Assembly: GCF_000003195.3 (NCBI RefSeq)
Contig: NC_012878.2
Coordinates: 24,014,071 to 24,078,070 of the forward strand
From: Sorghum bicolor
Lineage: Eukaryota > Streptophyta > Magnoliopsida > Poales > Poaceae
DNA length: 64,000 nucleotides
Direction of reading: 5' to 3'
Below, one piece after another: positions 35,896 to 46,839 of this stretch. Under the pieces are notes generated by a model. It saw only the letters and a program-made list of their open reading frames with translations, was not told where the DNA came from and did no database searches. Positions within the stretch are counted from its first letter, which is position 1, and the number at the start of each line of letters is the position of its first letter. Both the position numbers and the translations under genes were made by a program.

Positions 35896-37435
35896 AATCT
35901 GGGAGGATCAAATTTGACAGCTCCAAAACTCAGAAACCGATGAAGATTGATCAACACCCTTTCCCAACAAACATGCTGGACGCTAAGGGAAAGGCCAAGG
36001 TTTTAACATCGGAAGCAGCTGAAAGAAGTGCATCGGTGGATCCTCAGCATCAGATGACTACGGCCAATGCGAAAGGAAAAGGCTTGATCCAGGAAGGGAC
36101 TAACTTAGGAAGGCCTCCTCGATCTGGTATCGTCATAACTCACAGGAGGCCTCGGGAGACTTGGCAGCAACGTGAGGATCGGTATCGACGCCAGCAAGAG
36201 GACTATCGTCGGGAAGAAAAAAGACGCCGACAGGAGTGGAATCGGCATAGGGATCACTGGAATTGTCCGTTCTTTATCCATTGTTGGGAGGAAAACATCA
36301 AGCTTCCTACTGTCAGGGATTGCCCTGAGCAATGGTTATGATAGGTATGACAGATCCGATTGGCGCTATCATGATAATGATCGCCGATTCAATGGGCCGA
36401 TTAGGGGAAGAGCATCCGTTCATGATCGGCTGGGGGGGCAGGCTCAGTGTGCACGACAGGCTCGGCGATCGTGTTGAATATTTTCCCAGGAACCAGGAAG
36501 AACTTGAAGAGATGGCTAATGCTCGAGTTCCCGATGAGTTCATATTTTGCAGGGATGCCAATACTTATCGGATGGAGTCAAGGGAGAATCGTCGCCTGTC
36601 GGTAAGGCAGCGACAGCTCCCTCCATGGTGTCCAGAGGGGTTGAGTAGGACCCAGAAAAGGAGGCTGCAGCACGAAAGACGAGAAGAGTTGAGCAAGGGC
36701 GAGAACTCTGGCCAATCTGGGGATCGGCAACACTCAGATCCTAAAGGAAAAGGTCTATCTGTAGATGTCAACATGGTATTTATGTTGCTGATGGAATTCC
36801 TTGCGCCGTCCAGTGATGATGAGTTGGAGTTTTCCGACCAGATAGCTCAGTTGGCTCTGGATCCGATGATAGCCATCTTCGAAAAGCCTGCCGATGATGA
36901 AAGGCAACATCTTAAGGCTCTGTTTGTCAAAGGAAAGGTTGATGGTCAGCCGATGACCAAGATTTTAATTGATGGTGGGGCTGCTATCAATATCATGCCA
37001 TATACAGTATATCGGAAGCTTGGAAAAGGGGATCAAGATTTGACCAAGACCGATAAGATGCTCAAAGACTTTGAGGGCAACGTGTCCCCAGTCAAGGGGG
37101 CAATATGCGTTGAGTTGACCATCGGCAGCAAAACCTTGCCGACAACCTTCTTCATGATCAGTGGAAAAGGTGCTTATAACTTACTGTTGGGAAGAGATTG
37201 GATTCATGCCAATTGTTGCATCCCGTCTACAATGCACTAGTGCTTGGTCCAGTGTGTAGGTGACAAGATTGAGATTGTCTCGGGAGATTCTTCCTATGTC
37301 ATTGCATCGGCAGAGGCAGACACCTACGAAAGAACTAGGTGTATTTCAGGAGAAGTTTGGGAAAAGGATTTTCTCAAGGTTGCCGATTATGAGATTCCAC
37401 CGATCCAAGCAGTCAGTTCTGATGAAGGTTTTTAA
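35896..37435 (+). pseudogene. Linker and aspartic protease of H
   Basis: A basic, Arg/Asp-rich linker with DRYRRQQEDYRREEKRRRQ lies near 36180. The protease frame 36332-37240 has VEYFPRNQEELEEMANARV, the catalytic D-G-G in ILIDGGAAINIMPYTVYRKL (near 36970) and YNLLLGRDWIHANCCIPS. A TAG at 37238-37240 stands where family members have Gln; the same frame continues to 37435. A shift joins to RT. Similar Tat proteases use D-G-G or D-S-G triads. Confidence 0.75.
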
Positions 37436-38532
37436 TGGATAGGTTCGCCGATGATGGAAAGTTAGGTCAGGGATTCACATCGGCCGATGCTTTGGTAGAA
37501 GTAGATATAGGTAGTGGTGGTAAGCCTAGACCTACTTTTATTAGTGCTAAGTTAGATTCTAAGTGTAAGCAGCAATTAACCAATTTGTTAAAAGAATATA
37601 AAGATTGCTTTGCTTGGGATTATACTGAGATGCCTGGTTTAGACCGATCAATTGTTGAACATCGGTTGCCTATCAAGTTTGGATTTCGGCCACATCAACA
37701 GCCAGCTCGCCGATGTAATCCTAATATTCTTCCTGATATTAAGGCCGAAATAACCAAACTCATTGAGGCTAAATTTATTCGGCAATGTCGGTATGCCGAA
37801 TGGATTTCCAATGTTGTTCCAGTCTACAAGAAAAATGGGAAGCTTCGGGTTTGCATTGATTTCAGGAATCTCAATAATGCTACGCCGATGGATGGCTACC
37901 CAATGCCACTTGTCGATTTACTAGTTGATGCTGCGGCTGGGCATCGGATCATCAGCTTTATGGATGGCAATGCAGGATACAATCAAATATTCATGGCTGA
38001 AGAAGATATTTCAAAAACTGCATTTAGATGTCCTGGTCATGTTGGATTGTTTGAGTGGATAGTCATGACATTCGGCTTGAAAAATGCTGGTGCTACTTAT
38101 CAGAGAGCCATGAATATTATATTTCATGAGTTCATCGGCAAGTTGGTGGAAATTTATATTGATGATGTGGTGGTTAAGTCTGGAAACTTCGCAAAGCATC
38201 TTGCCAATTTGTGAAAGGTATTATAGTGCATGAGGAGGCATGGTTTAAAGATGAATCCCAATAAGTGTGCATTTGGTGTATCGGCAGGACAATTTCTTGG
38301 TTTCATGGTGCATCAAAGGGGGATTGAAATTAGTCAGAGATCCATTGATGCTATCAACAAAATAGTTGCCCCTACCAATAAGACTGAGCTCCAATCCTTG
38401 ATCGGCAAGGTAAATTTTATCAGGAGGTTTATATCTAATTTGTCTGGTAAAATCCGTGCTTTCAGCCCTCTACTTAAGTTGAAAGCCGATCAAGAAAATT
38501 TGTTTGGGGGAAAGAACAACAGTTGGCCTTAG
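37435..38532 (+). pseudogene. pol: Reverse transcriptase of H
   Basis: Open frame 37435-38214 with FAWDYTEMPGLD, VVPVYKKNGKLRVCIDFRNL, FMDGNAGYNQIFMAEEDISK, MTFGLKNAGATYQRAMN and the catalytic box YIDDVVVKS. Two stops at 38212-38214 and about 38224 precede the thumb/connection segment (NPNKCAFGVSAGQFLGFMVH, TELQSLIGKVNFIRRFI) in the same frame to 38532. The core active site is intact. Confidence 0.85.
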
Positions 38533-39305
38533 ACGAAATCAAGAATTATTTGGTAAATCCTCCGGTTCTGATTCCACCTCAGCAAGGGAAGCCCTTCAGA
38601 TTGTATTTGTCTACCGATGGGATGGTCATCGGTTCGGCTTTAATTCAAGAATTTGAAGGGAAAGAGCGTGTGATTTATTATTTAAGCAGGAGGTTGGTTG
38701 ATGCTGAGACCAGGTATTCGGCTATTGAGAAAATGTGCTTATGCTTGTATTTCTCCTGTATTAAGTTGAGGCATTATTTGCTATCGGCCGAATGCACTGT
38801 TGTTTGCAAAGATAATGTCGTCCGATACATGCTATCTATGCCGATCATGAGTGGTAGGATCGGTAAGTGGATTTTGGCATTGTCGGAATTCGATTTGCGT
38901 TATGAATCGGCTAAGGCGGTTAAGGGACAGATTATGGCTGATTTTGTGACTCAACATTGTGGTACAGTGGAGACTTTGGAGATTGTACCTTGGACGCTCT
39001 TCTTTGATGGATCCACGTGTGACCGGGGGGTAGGAATCGGCATAGTGTTAATTTCCCCTCGGGGAAGGAAATATGAGTTTTCCTTGCCGATTGTTGCCAC
39101 GTCTACAAATAATCAGGCTGAATATCAAGCTTTGATAAAGGGGTTGGAATTATTGAGAGAAGTTCATGCTGATGCTGTTGAAATCTTCGGAGATTCTATG
39201 CTAGTTATAAATCAATTGGCTAGATGCTATGAATGCCGAAGTGAGGTCCTCATAACTTATCACGAGAGGAGTATGCAACTGTTAAAGGAATTTAAGGATT
39301 TCTGA
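38523..39305 (+). pseudogene. RNase H and archaeal-type RNase H of H
   Basis: The first part is the degenerate RT-linked RNase H (FRLYLSTDGMVIGSALIQE, YLSRRLVDAETRYS, IKLRHYLL). The second is the archaeal-type domain with LFFDGSTCDRGVGIG, NNQAEYQALIKGLELLRE and FGDSMLVINQL, so the catalytic D, E and D are present. One-base shift from RT near 38520. A TGA at 39303-39305 separates it from integrase in the same frame. Confidence 0.85.
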
Positions 39306-39323
39306 TTAGAGCATGTTCCTCGA

Positions 39324-40670
39324 TTGCATAATGAAGAGGCCAATCGGTTAGCTCAGCATGCCTTGGGATATCAGCCCATGATTAATGCAATATCGGCAAT
39401 CGGTGCCGATGATTGGAGAAAGGAAATTATTGATTATTTAAAGGATCCATCCAAGAAAGTTAAGAGACGGGTTTGGTTTCAAGCAACCAAGTATGTACTC
39501 CTCGAAGATGAGTTATATTACCGAACCGTTGATGGGATTCTTCTCAGATGTTTAGGTGATGATGAGGCTAGATGTTTGATGGGAGAAATCCATGAGGGAG
39601 TGTGTGGTGCGCACCAGTCGGCTTTTAAGATGAAGTGGATGATTAGGAGGAATGGGTATTATTGGCCGACTATACTTGAGGATTGCTTTAAGTATTTCAA
39701 GGGGTGTCAAGGATGTCAGAAATTTGGCAATGTTCAAAGGGCACCTGCATCGGTCATGAATCCTATCATCAAGCCTTGGCCGTTCCGGGGATGGGCTATT
39801 GATTTGATCGGCCAGGTTTATCCGCCATCCAGCAAAGGACATAAATTTATTCTGGTTGCCACCGATTATTTCACCAAATGTGTTGAAGCTATTCCTTTAA
39901 AGAAAGTTACATCGGCCAATATGATTGATTTTGTGAAAGAGCATATTGTCTACCGATTTGGAATTCCTCAAACGATTACTACCGATCAGGGTACTATGTT
40001 CACATCGGGGGAGTTTGATGAATTTGCAATCGGTATGCGAATTAAAGTATTAAACTCTTCTCCTTACTATGCTCAAGCTAATGGGCAGGCCGAGGCATCT
40101 AACAAAGGAATTATCAAGCTTATTAAACGAAAGATTGAAGAAAATCCTAGGAGGTGGCACACATTGTTAAACGAAGCTTTATGGTCATACCGGATGGCTT
40201 GTCATGGGTCGACCAAGGTTTCACCTTATCAGTTGGTGTATGGGCATGATGTAGTGTTACCTTGGGAAATTAAGACTGGGTCTAGGCGACTATCTTTTCA
40301 AGATCAATTGGCTACCGATGATTATGCTACTTTGATGACAGACGAGTTGGATGATCTAGCAGGACATCGGCTAAGAGCTTTGATGAGCATAGAAGAGAAT
40401 AAGAAGAGAGTTGCCAGATGGTATGATAAGAAGGTAAAAGCTATGGAGTTTGCCGATGGAGACTTGGTATGGAAATTAATCTTACCGATCGGGACTAAGA
40501 GTTCAAAATTTGGGAAGTGGTCTCCCAATTGGGAGGGTCCCTATCGGATAACTTGATCGGCTCCTTGTAATGCCTATATTTTAGAAACTGTCGAAGGAGT
40601 TGAATTTCCCAGAGCACTAAATAGTAAATATCTAAAGAAGTACTACCCCAGCATATGGGTCGATGCATGA
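39324..40670 (+). pseudogene. Integrase of H
   Basis: Frame open from 39306 to 40556. The HHCC zinc domain (HEGVCGAHQSAFKM, CQGCQKF) is followed by the DD35E core: WAIDLIG, ITTDQGTMF and GQAEASNKG, with 35 residues between second Asp and Glu. The tail includes ARWYDKKVKAMEFADGDLV and WSPNWEGPYRIT. A TGA at 40554-40556 interrupts before the natural end SKYLKKYYPSIWVDA and stop 40668-40670. No chromodomain. Otherwise close to intact. Confidence 0.85.
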
Positions 40671-40826
40671 AAGTTTAAGTGCCGATAACATTCCTATCGG
40701 CTGGATCAAAATGTATCTAGAGCTGGACTTAGTGTTTTAAAAGGTGCCGATAACAGTCCTATCGCCTAGACCAAGATACTGAGAGTGCTCAAAAGGAGAG
40801 GGTAGGATGTATCGCCGATGAAGAGT
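40671..40826. other. Convergent spacer between pol and the antisense PMD gene
   Basis: 156 bp between two converging stops. Contains CCGATAAC-N-CCTATCG direct repeats (near 40682 and 40746) in a short tandem-like arrangement. No ORF. Confidence 0.5.
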
Positions 40827-43800
40827 TCATATGTTCAGCAGCGCCTGGATTGTTGATATGGCGCGCAGACGGATTTGGTTGGCTTCTTCTATCTCCTTCA
40901 CGTCGTCATCGGCGGAGCCCTCTACTGGCTTCAGCTTTTTCTTCATCTGCAGCGCCGTGCGGGCTTGGACATTTCGCTCTTGCTCAAGACGCTTGATCAC
41001 CTCGAGCAGCTGGTTCTCCTCTTGTTGAGCCTGGGACAAGGCTTCTTCCACTTGCTTGAGTTCAGCTAGTAGGGCCTCTCTTTTTGCCGACAGATCAGAA
41101 ATCTTATGCTTCAGAGCATCTCCTGAGGACTTTAAGATGCTGATGTTCTTGTGCTTCTCATCGGCAAGGAGCTTCACTTTCATCATCTCCTTAGAGAGCT
41201 AGGCATGAGCAGCTCTATCGGCAAGACGTTGGGTAGCCCTCTGGTACTGCAGTTGACGGCTCTCTAGATGTGCGGCTTGAAAGAGAACTTCTTCAGCATC
41301 GGCGGGGATTTGGCCTCTGAGGGTCTTGAACAAAGCCTTGGCCGGATCAGAATCATCGACTAGTTGGGCTGTGTCTTGATGGAGGAGGGCCGACAATTCT
41401 TCTAATTTTGCCCTGATCTCTGCCGATGTAATTCCAACTGCCCGAGAGGAACTTGCTTCCTCACCTTCATCTTCGGAGATGTCGATGGCGAAAGAGAACA
41501 AACTGTCGGGAGAGTCCTGCTCCTGAAAAAGAAATAAAATGAGTTATTCTATGGTCAGGTATTGATAAATGATACAGACAGGGATTCGGTAACTTACTTG
41601 TTTCAGGGCAATCTCTCGCCTCTGACTGGAAGATGCCGATGGAACCATGGGTTGATCGGCCAGAGTTGCCGATGGAACTATGTCAGCTGAAAAATTAGCA
41701 GAGGTAATTATAAGATCGGGAAAATGGGTCCATCGACAATAATTTCGTGAAGATATATTACCTTGGGGAGGTGCAGTGCTTGTCTAGATCGAGGAAACTA
41801 CCGATGATATGATTGAGCCTCCTGGATTGGTAGTCTGCTCGCCCACATCAGCCGATGTGTCTTCCGGCTGAGGTACTTCTGGCTGGGGTTCTTTTGGTTG
41901 GAGTTCTTCCACTTGGGGTGCTTCTTGCAACTGAGGGGGAGATGGTGCTTGTTGCGTCTGAGTTTCTGGAGAAGAAGGAGAAGATTCCACTGGGATTGGT
42001 GATACTGGGGGAGGAGAAGGTGTTGCTGTCTTTTGGCGCTTTGCCTGTGCTCTGGTATTCTTGGCACCTTTTCTTTTTGGCTGACTGGACTGGGGGGCAT
42101 CGGCACTTTTGCTTCTGGTCCTTGCCGATGCGCCGGTATGCTGATACAGAGAGGGAAATTCGTGAGTACAAGTGTAACAGATGTAAAAATGAAGTCGGTA
42201 TGAAAGAGTTTGAAATTTTACCTTGAAAGCCTGTGCCAAAGCAGAGGCAGCTACCGATGGAGATGTCTTAGTCCTCTTGGTGGTGACCTTCTTGAGGCGC
42301 ATGCCTCGATGCATGATGGCAGCCAAAGTGGGAGCGTTGTTGCCGATTGAAGAGATCGGACCTGATGGAAAAAGATCAATCGGCTTGCCACTCCTGCTGA
42401 CCGATGGGGGGGGTATCATCAACCTAAAATATGACACAGAAAGTAAGTTACCGATGAGAATGGAAAATAAAAACATTGGAGTATCGGTTTAGAAATACTT
42501 ACAGTATCATCGGGGACTTTGTACTGAGGGTCGATCATGTCGCGGTATGTAAGAGCCGATTTGCAGAACAAATGCTCCTTCCATTCCTCCCACCATTGTT
42601 TGTATGCCTCAGTGATGAAGAGGGCTGGGATCCATTCTGATAGATCTGCATTTGTATCGGCATTTGGTAGCAGTTGGGCTACTCGGGTCCAGTCAAGAAG
42701 GCTAGTGATGGTCTCCCTGGGTTTTATCACATCGGCACAACAAAGAGCAATCGGTAGCTGACCAAAAGCTAGTTGACGGGCTAGTGCTGATGGGCTGTAG
42801 AACTCATAAGTCTGGTATAACTCTGGGAGTAATCAGTGCCATCATCACATCATGGTCCTTGTTGAGGGCATCATTGAAGGGATGGAAGACCAAGGGAAAC
42901 ATTGTAAAACAATGACAACCTCGCCAAAGTTCAGAGGAGGGCGAGTTGCCGATTCTTCTTCATCTAATTCATAATCCTCGGCTATGTCCCTAGGGAAGCG
43001 TTGTGTGAAGAGGTTGAATTCAAGACGCTTGTGCATATGGAGGTTAAGCCACATATTGATGAACCACTAGGGTCCTCCTAGGTTGCCGATGGACTGACCG
43101 AGCAGGAGTTTTCTGGCTACTTGGTGGAGGAGGTGGTAAGCAGAGCCTAGCAGATATCGGCCGAGGGGAAATCGGCCACCATTGGCTAATCTCTCTGCTG
43201 CCAATAGGTAGACATAGGTTGGTCCTACCGATCGACCACAGAACACAAACTTGTCTAGCCACATGTTCAGGAAGGTGGTTTGTTCCTTTATGTTGACAGG
43301 CCCCGTTCTACGGTACTTCTGGATATACCCTGACCAGCCGCCGATAGCGCGGGTGTCCACTTTGGCGCTAGGCGTAGTGTCAAACAGGTGACTACTATCG
43401 GCAGTGGCTACGTCTAGGCCGGTGAGCATGAGCACGTCGGCAAGAGTGGGAGAAGCAAGGCCGTGGCCAAAAACAAAGGCATTGAGTGTGTCTGACCAAA
43501 AATATGATGCAGCTATCAGCAGTGATTCATTCCTATGCATATCGGCAATGGACAACCTGATGCATTGGTCCAGTTTTCGCTCACCCCACTAAACCTCATT
43601 TGAGTGGCTGACTCTCAAGAACCAATCCTTCCATCCCACTGTAGGATTGGGCCAGGAACGGAAGGTGTCCTTCCACAGATCTAGAGAAAAATTCTCGGCT
43701 CTAAAGGGGATTTTGTTTGTTTCTGCGTTAATAAGATCGATGGGATCTGGATCCCCTAATGGACCAAGACATTGGAGGTGTGGTGGATCGGTAGGGATGA

Positions 43801-44085
43801 CAATTTTATTGGACAGATCCTAATGGTTTTGAAGGTAAAAAGAAGAACAAAAGAAGAAAAAAAAGGAATGTTCAGTAAAATAAATTGCGAATGAACAGGG
43901 ATATGGTAAAGGTACAAGAGATAAGGTGATGAACTGACCTCGGGAACAGCGAAGTTGATGGCCATCTCTTCACGAAAAGGGTGATCGAAGACTTTGAGGT
44001 TTAAGAAGAAAGGGCTTCATTGGAGTTCTTGGAGCTCTCGAATAGCGCCACCGCCAGGAAAGTGGAGTTGGGGCTGTAGAATGAT
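40827..44085 (-). pseudogene. Antisense plant mobile domain (PMD) gene of H, six exons
   Basis: Minus-strand gene model: exon 1 (about 44085-43939), exon 2 (43819-42503), exon 3 (42423-42222), exon 4 (42140-41762), exon 5 (41686-41598), exon 6 (41522-40827). All five introns (43938-43820, 42502-42424, 42221-42141, 41761-41687, 41597-41523; 75-119 bp) start GT and end AG, and phases fit. Exon 2 holds the PMD/aminotransferase-like domain (LLIAASYFWSDTLNAFVFGH, SPTLADVLMLTGLDV, LANGGRFPLGRYLLG). Exon 4 is Pro/Gln/Glu-rich with basic NLS-like KRKGAKNTRAQAKRQK. Exon 6 is a coiled coil. Defects: TAGs at 43589-43591, 43067-43069, within exon 4 and at 41199-41201, an extra C in a C8 run of exon 3, and deletions near 42825-42905. 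The host PMD proteins MAIN and MAIL1 act in the nucleus in silencing and gene expression; a role for this copy is unknown. Confidence 0.8.
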
Positions 44086-44115
44086 GCGATGGAGGAGGAG
44101 TGCCAGAGAAGGAAC

Positions 44116-44123
44116 TATTTATA
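44116..44123 (-). promoter_or_regulatory. TATA box of the antisense PMD gene in H
   Basis: TATAAATA on the minus strand in the context GTCCTATAAATAGTTCC. It is conserved in H' at 58303-58310 with the same context and lies upstream of exon 1. Confidence 0.65.
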
Positions 44124-44271
44124 GGACAAAATGGGCAAGAGTAAATCTGACTTATCACATCGCCGTATCCGTGAAATCTGAGGATACTCAGGAAGATATG
44201 GTAACTATTCGCACAGTAATCAAGGGATTGCGCAGATGATTTGACAGGAAGCAGTCGTGATCTGGAGATGT

Positions 44272-44473
44272 TTTACTGTGCGAGATTTCCTGGTCAATCC
44301 ATCGGCAGCGCCTTGTAACGGTAATATTGCCGATGGACGGATAAAGTGGGGGTATCCGTTTGGGAGGATAAGATACTTTACTGTACATGGCGTTTTGGTC
44401 AGTCCATCGGCAGTTCTCTGTAACGGTAACATTGCCGATGGGCGATTAAAGTGTAAATGTCCGTTTGGGAGGT
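44272..44473. repeat. Two tandem 105-bp promoter repeats in H
   Basis: Two diverged copies (44272-44376 and 44377-44473) start TTTACTGT and end CCGTTTGGGAGG at a spacing of exactly 105 bp. Each carries CCATCGGCAG, a TGTAACGGTAA core and TTGCCGATGG, an inverted arrangement of the H motif. H' has a comparable duplication of about 94 bp at 57990-58150. The position just upstream of the TATA box suggests a regulatory array for the antisense gene. Confidence 0.7.
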
Positions 44474-44615
44474 TGAGGACTTCAAGGAATCTGCGGAGGA
44501 ACCAGACCAGGGTTGTTCAAATTAAGGCTGTCGGTTACCAAATTGGGAGAATTAATTGCGGAAAGGCATCATTACTGCAGAGAATCTTGGAGCATTAACG
44601 ATTTCATACTCCGAA

Positions 44616-44628
44616 ATTGGGGGGCATG
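44616..44628 (+). other. Polypurine tract of H
   Basis: ATTGGGGGGCATG immediately before the 3' LTR. H' has the complement at 57838-57852. Confidence 0.8.
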
Positions 44629-45347
44629 TGTTGATACCATTTTTGAACACGTATCCAGGATCGGTAGAGTGTAGGTCGGCAAGATAGGGTGGCAATACTT
44701 GGTCTGCAGGAGAAGTTGCCGATGAGGATGGTTGCCGATGAAGGGACAGCCGAATATGACTAAGTCCAAGGGTGATGATGTGTTTGTGCCGATGGTCAGC
44801 GTTAACCTGTGCCGATGGCTATGATTGGGGGGTCTGCCGATGATACGGAAGAAGAACGTGGAGGTTGCCGATTAGCCTGTGAAGGTGTCCCAGTTTGTCA
44901 CGGGAGGATAGTTTTATGTTTTCCTTAGTTATTTAAGTCGTTTTGTGTACGGATTCTATTTAATTTGGAATTCGAGTTCTAGTCGCGTCTGGTTGTAGCT
45001 TTTGAGCAGGGTATAAATATAGACCCAAGGGCCTTGTATGACATCTAACAATCAATCAATGAAGCACAAGCTTTTACTCATATTCCAGTATTTACTTTTT
45101 CGACGACTTCATCATATTTTCCTTTTTCATTACGAGTTCTTAGGAGTTCGTCGACTTAAGCTCGGCGTATTCTCAAGTTCTGCGTGAATACCTCTTGGCC
45201 GTAGCATCCGGGCGCATCGCTGTTGTCGGGACCAAAGTATTCGAGTTATCACCTTTGCCGATAGTAAGGTCAAAATCGGCTGGCACGCCTTAACGTTTAA
45301 ATCGGGTATTAGCCCTTTGTGTTTGCAGATCAGCTTTTGCATCAACA
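44629..45347 (+). repeat. 3' LTR of H
   Basis: 719 bp, TGTTGATACC to GCATCAACA, followed by TSD TCGCC at 45348-45352. Confidence 0.95.
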
Positions 45348-45352
45348 TCGCC

Positions 45353-46106
45353 ATAACGCCCTCAATCTGGTCGAATCATCTCTTACGATATTTCGCCATC
45401 TTCATTACATCCTGTGCATTTCAAATATATATGTGAACATGTTCTTTAATTCCCTAAATGCATTTAAAGGAATCATTTTGAGTCTAGTTGGTTTTACCTT
45501 GACTTTGGCGATGAGGTGCTTGGCGGCATATTCCACCCGCTCCACCTCCTCCACCTCGGCAATCTTCTCCTAACCGGCCCAGAGGTCTCCACGTTGGCGC
45601 TAGACATAAATATGCTGACGCCCGTCACGTGGGTGCTCCTGGATCTCCTCCACTTCATCATCCGAGCTCGCCTAGGGTTCCTCATCACAGGCACTGCTCC
45701 TCATCATAGTTGAGTGGGCTATCGAAACTTTATCCTGATCAGCTACATCAGGCAGTGTCGTTGGTCAGTTGGATGGCGCTTCCAGAGGATCGGTGGAGGG
45801 AGCCCCGCTTGCTCTATCGGCAGGTCGCTCGGTGGAAGCACGTCATCTTGATCGCCCATCCACACTCTGCTCGGGGATGTTACAGGGCATTCCGATAGAG
45901 GCTGCTTGGTGGACGGTTCCACCACTCTCAAGCCTTCACTCCTAATCACGCTTAGGTCTACATCGGAAGCCGTCCTGTGAAGATTTTGCATTACATTAAT
46001 TGGGACTGGCTAAGTATTTCTATTTTGGCAAGAGAACTTTAACTTACAGGTCAGAAGCACGATGGGATGTAGAAAATACTCTACGCCTGGCACGTCTAGT
46101 CGCTGC
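45353..46106 (-). pseudogene. Antisense gene of F, exons between H and solo LTR B
   Basis: The minus strand contains exon 46106-46048, a GT-AG intron (46047-45975, 73 bp) and a 477-bp exon 45974-45498. That exon has SDVDLSVIRSEGLRVVEPS, an acidic part and AEVEEVERVEYAAKHLIAKV. A second GT-AG intron (45497-45412, 86 bp) and the start of the exon split by H follow. It forms the variable middle of the Transposase_28 gene. Stops are present. Confidence 0.6.
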
Positions 46107-46839
46107 TGTAAACCCTAGTGTTATGGTAGCATTCTTTCACGTGCATAACATGAGTATCATCATCTTCATAAGCATACCATGATCATCATTCACCTTGGGT
46201 CATGTCATTTTATGCATAAGTGTGGTTTAACTTGCTTAATTATGCCTTCTATGCTTATACTTGTTTGTACCATGCTCTTGTTTGTGTTCTATGCCTTGGT
46301 AAATAGTTCATCTATGCTTAACTCAACATTTGGAACAATGTTCATGTTGGTCACATCTCCAAATTAAGTATCTAAGTCATACTTTCACTCATAGGCCCTA
46401 AAATCCACTTTTTCTTAGGCTTTTAAAAACAGGTTCATAAAATGTTTGCATGTCAAAACTTCCTAAAGCATAATTGTAGCAAATTTTATAAGGAACAAAA
46501 GTTATTACATGGCCATCTCATGCAAATGAACACAACTTGCTTGAAAAGTGCTTACAAGGTAGATTTGGGGGCTGTTTTGACACTTAGCAAAAATTTTGCT
46601 AAGTCCTGGCGCCACCAGTTTGCCTGATCGATTTTGGGAGCCTCATATCTTTTCATCCATGTCGAATTGGTCTTTGTTCCAGTTGACAAACTTGTAGAAC
46701 TCGATTAGTACTCCATGAATGTCAACTACACCATCTCCTAATTCGCCACGGTTTGGAAGTTAATCAACGCCAAAGTAGCTCCGTCAGACAAGCGATGCAC
46801 CTGGCTGCCATTTGGTGACCGTACGCCAGCGCTGGCCCC

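Larger units (their letters stand above)
33047..45347 (+). mobile_element. Element H: complete Tat-lineage element with an antisense PMD gene
   Basis: 12.3 kb with LTRs of 720 and 719 bp (33047-33766, 44629-45347) and perfect TSD TCGCC (33042-33046, 45348-45352). Sense order: PBS, gag, protease, RT, RNase H, archaeal-type RNase H, integrase. A convergent minus-strand gene with a plant mobile domain fills 40827-44085. LTRs differ by roughly 4% by eye. All sense domains are recognisable but carry a handful of stops and shifts. The whole element is enriched in CCGAT/ATCGG. Inserted in an exon of F's antisense gene. Confidence 0.95.

Noticed and set aside
42181..42226. Frame 41784-42476 taken as one continuous protein
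   Set aside because: Its low-quality stretches coincide with two intervals that start GT and end AG on the minus strand (42502-42424 and 42221-42141), so they are introns rather than coding sequence.
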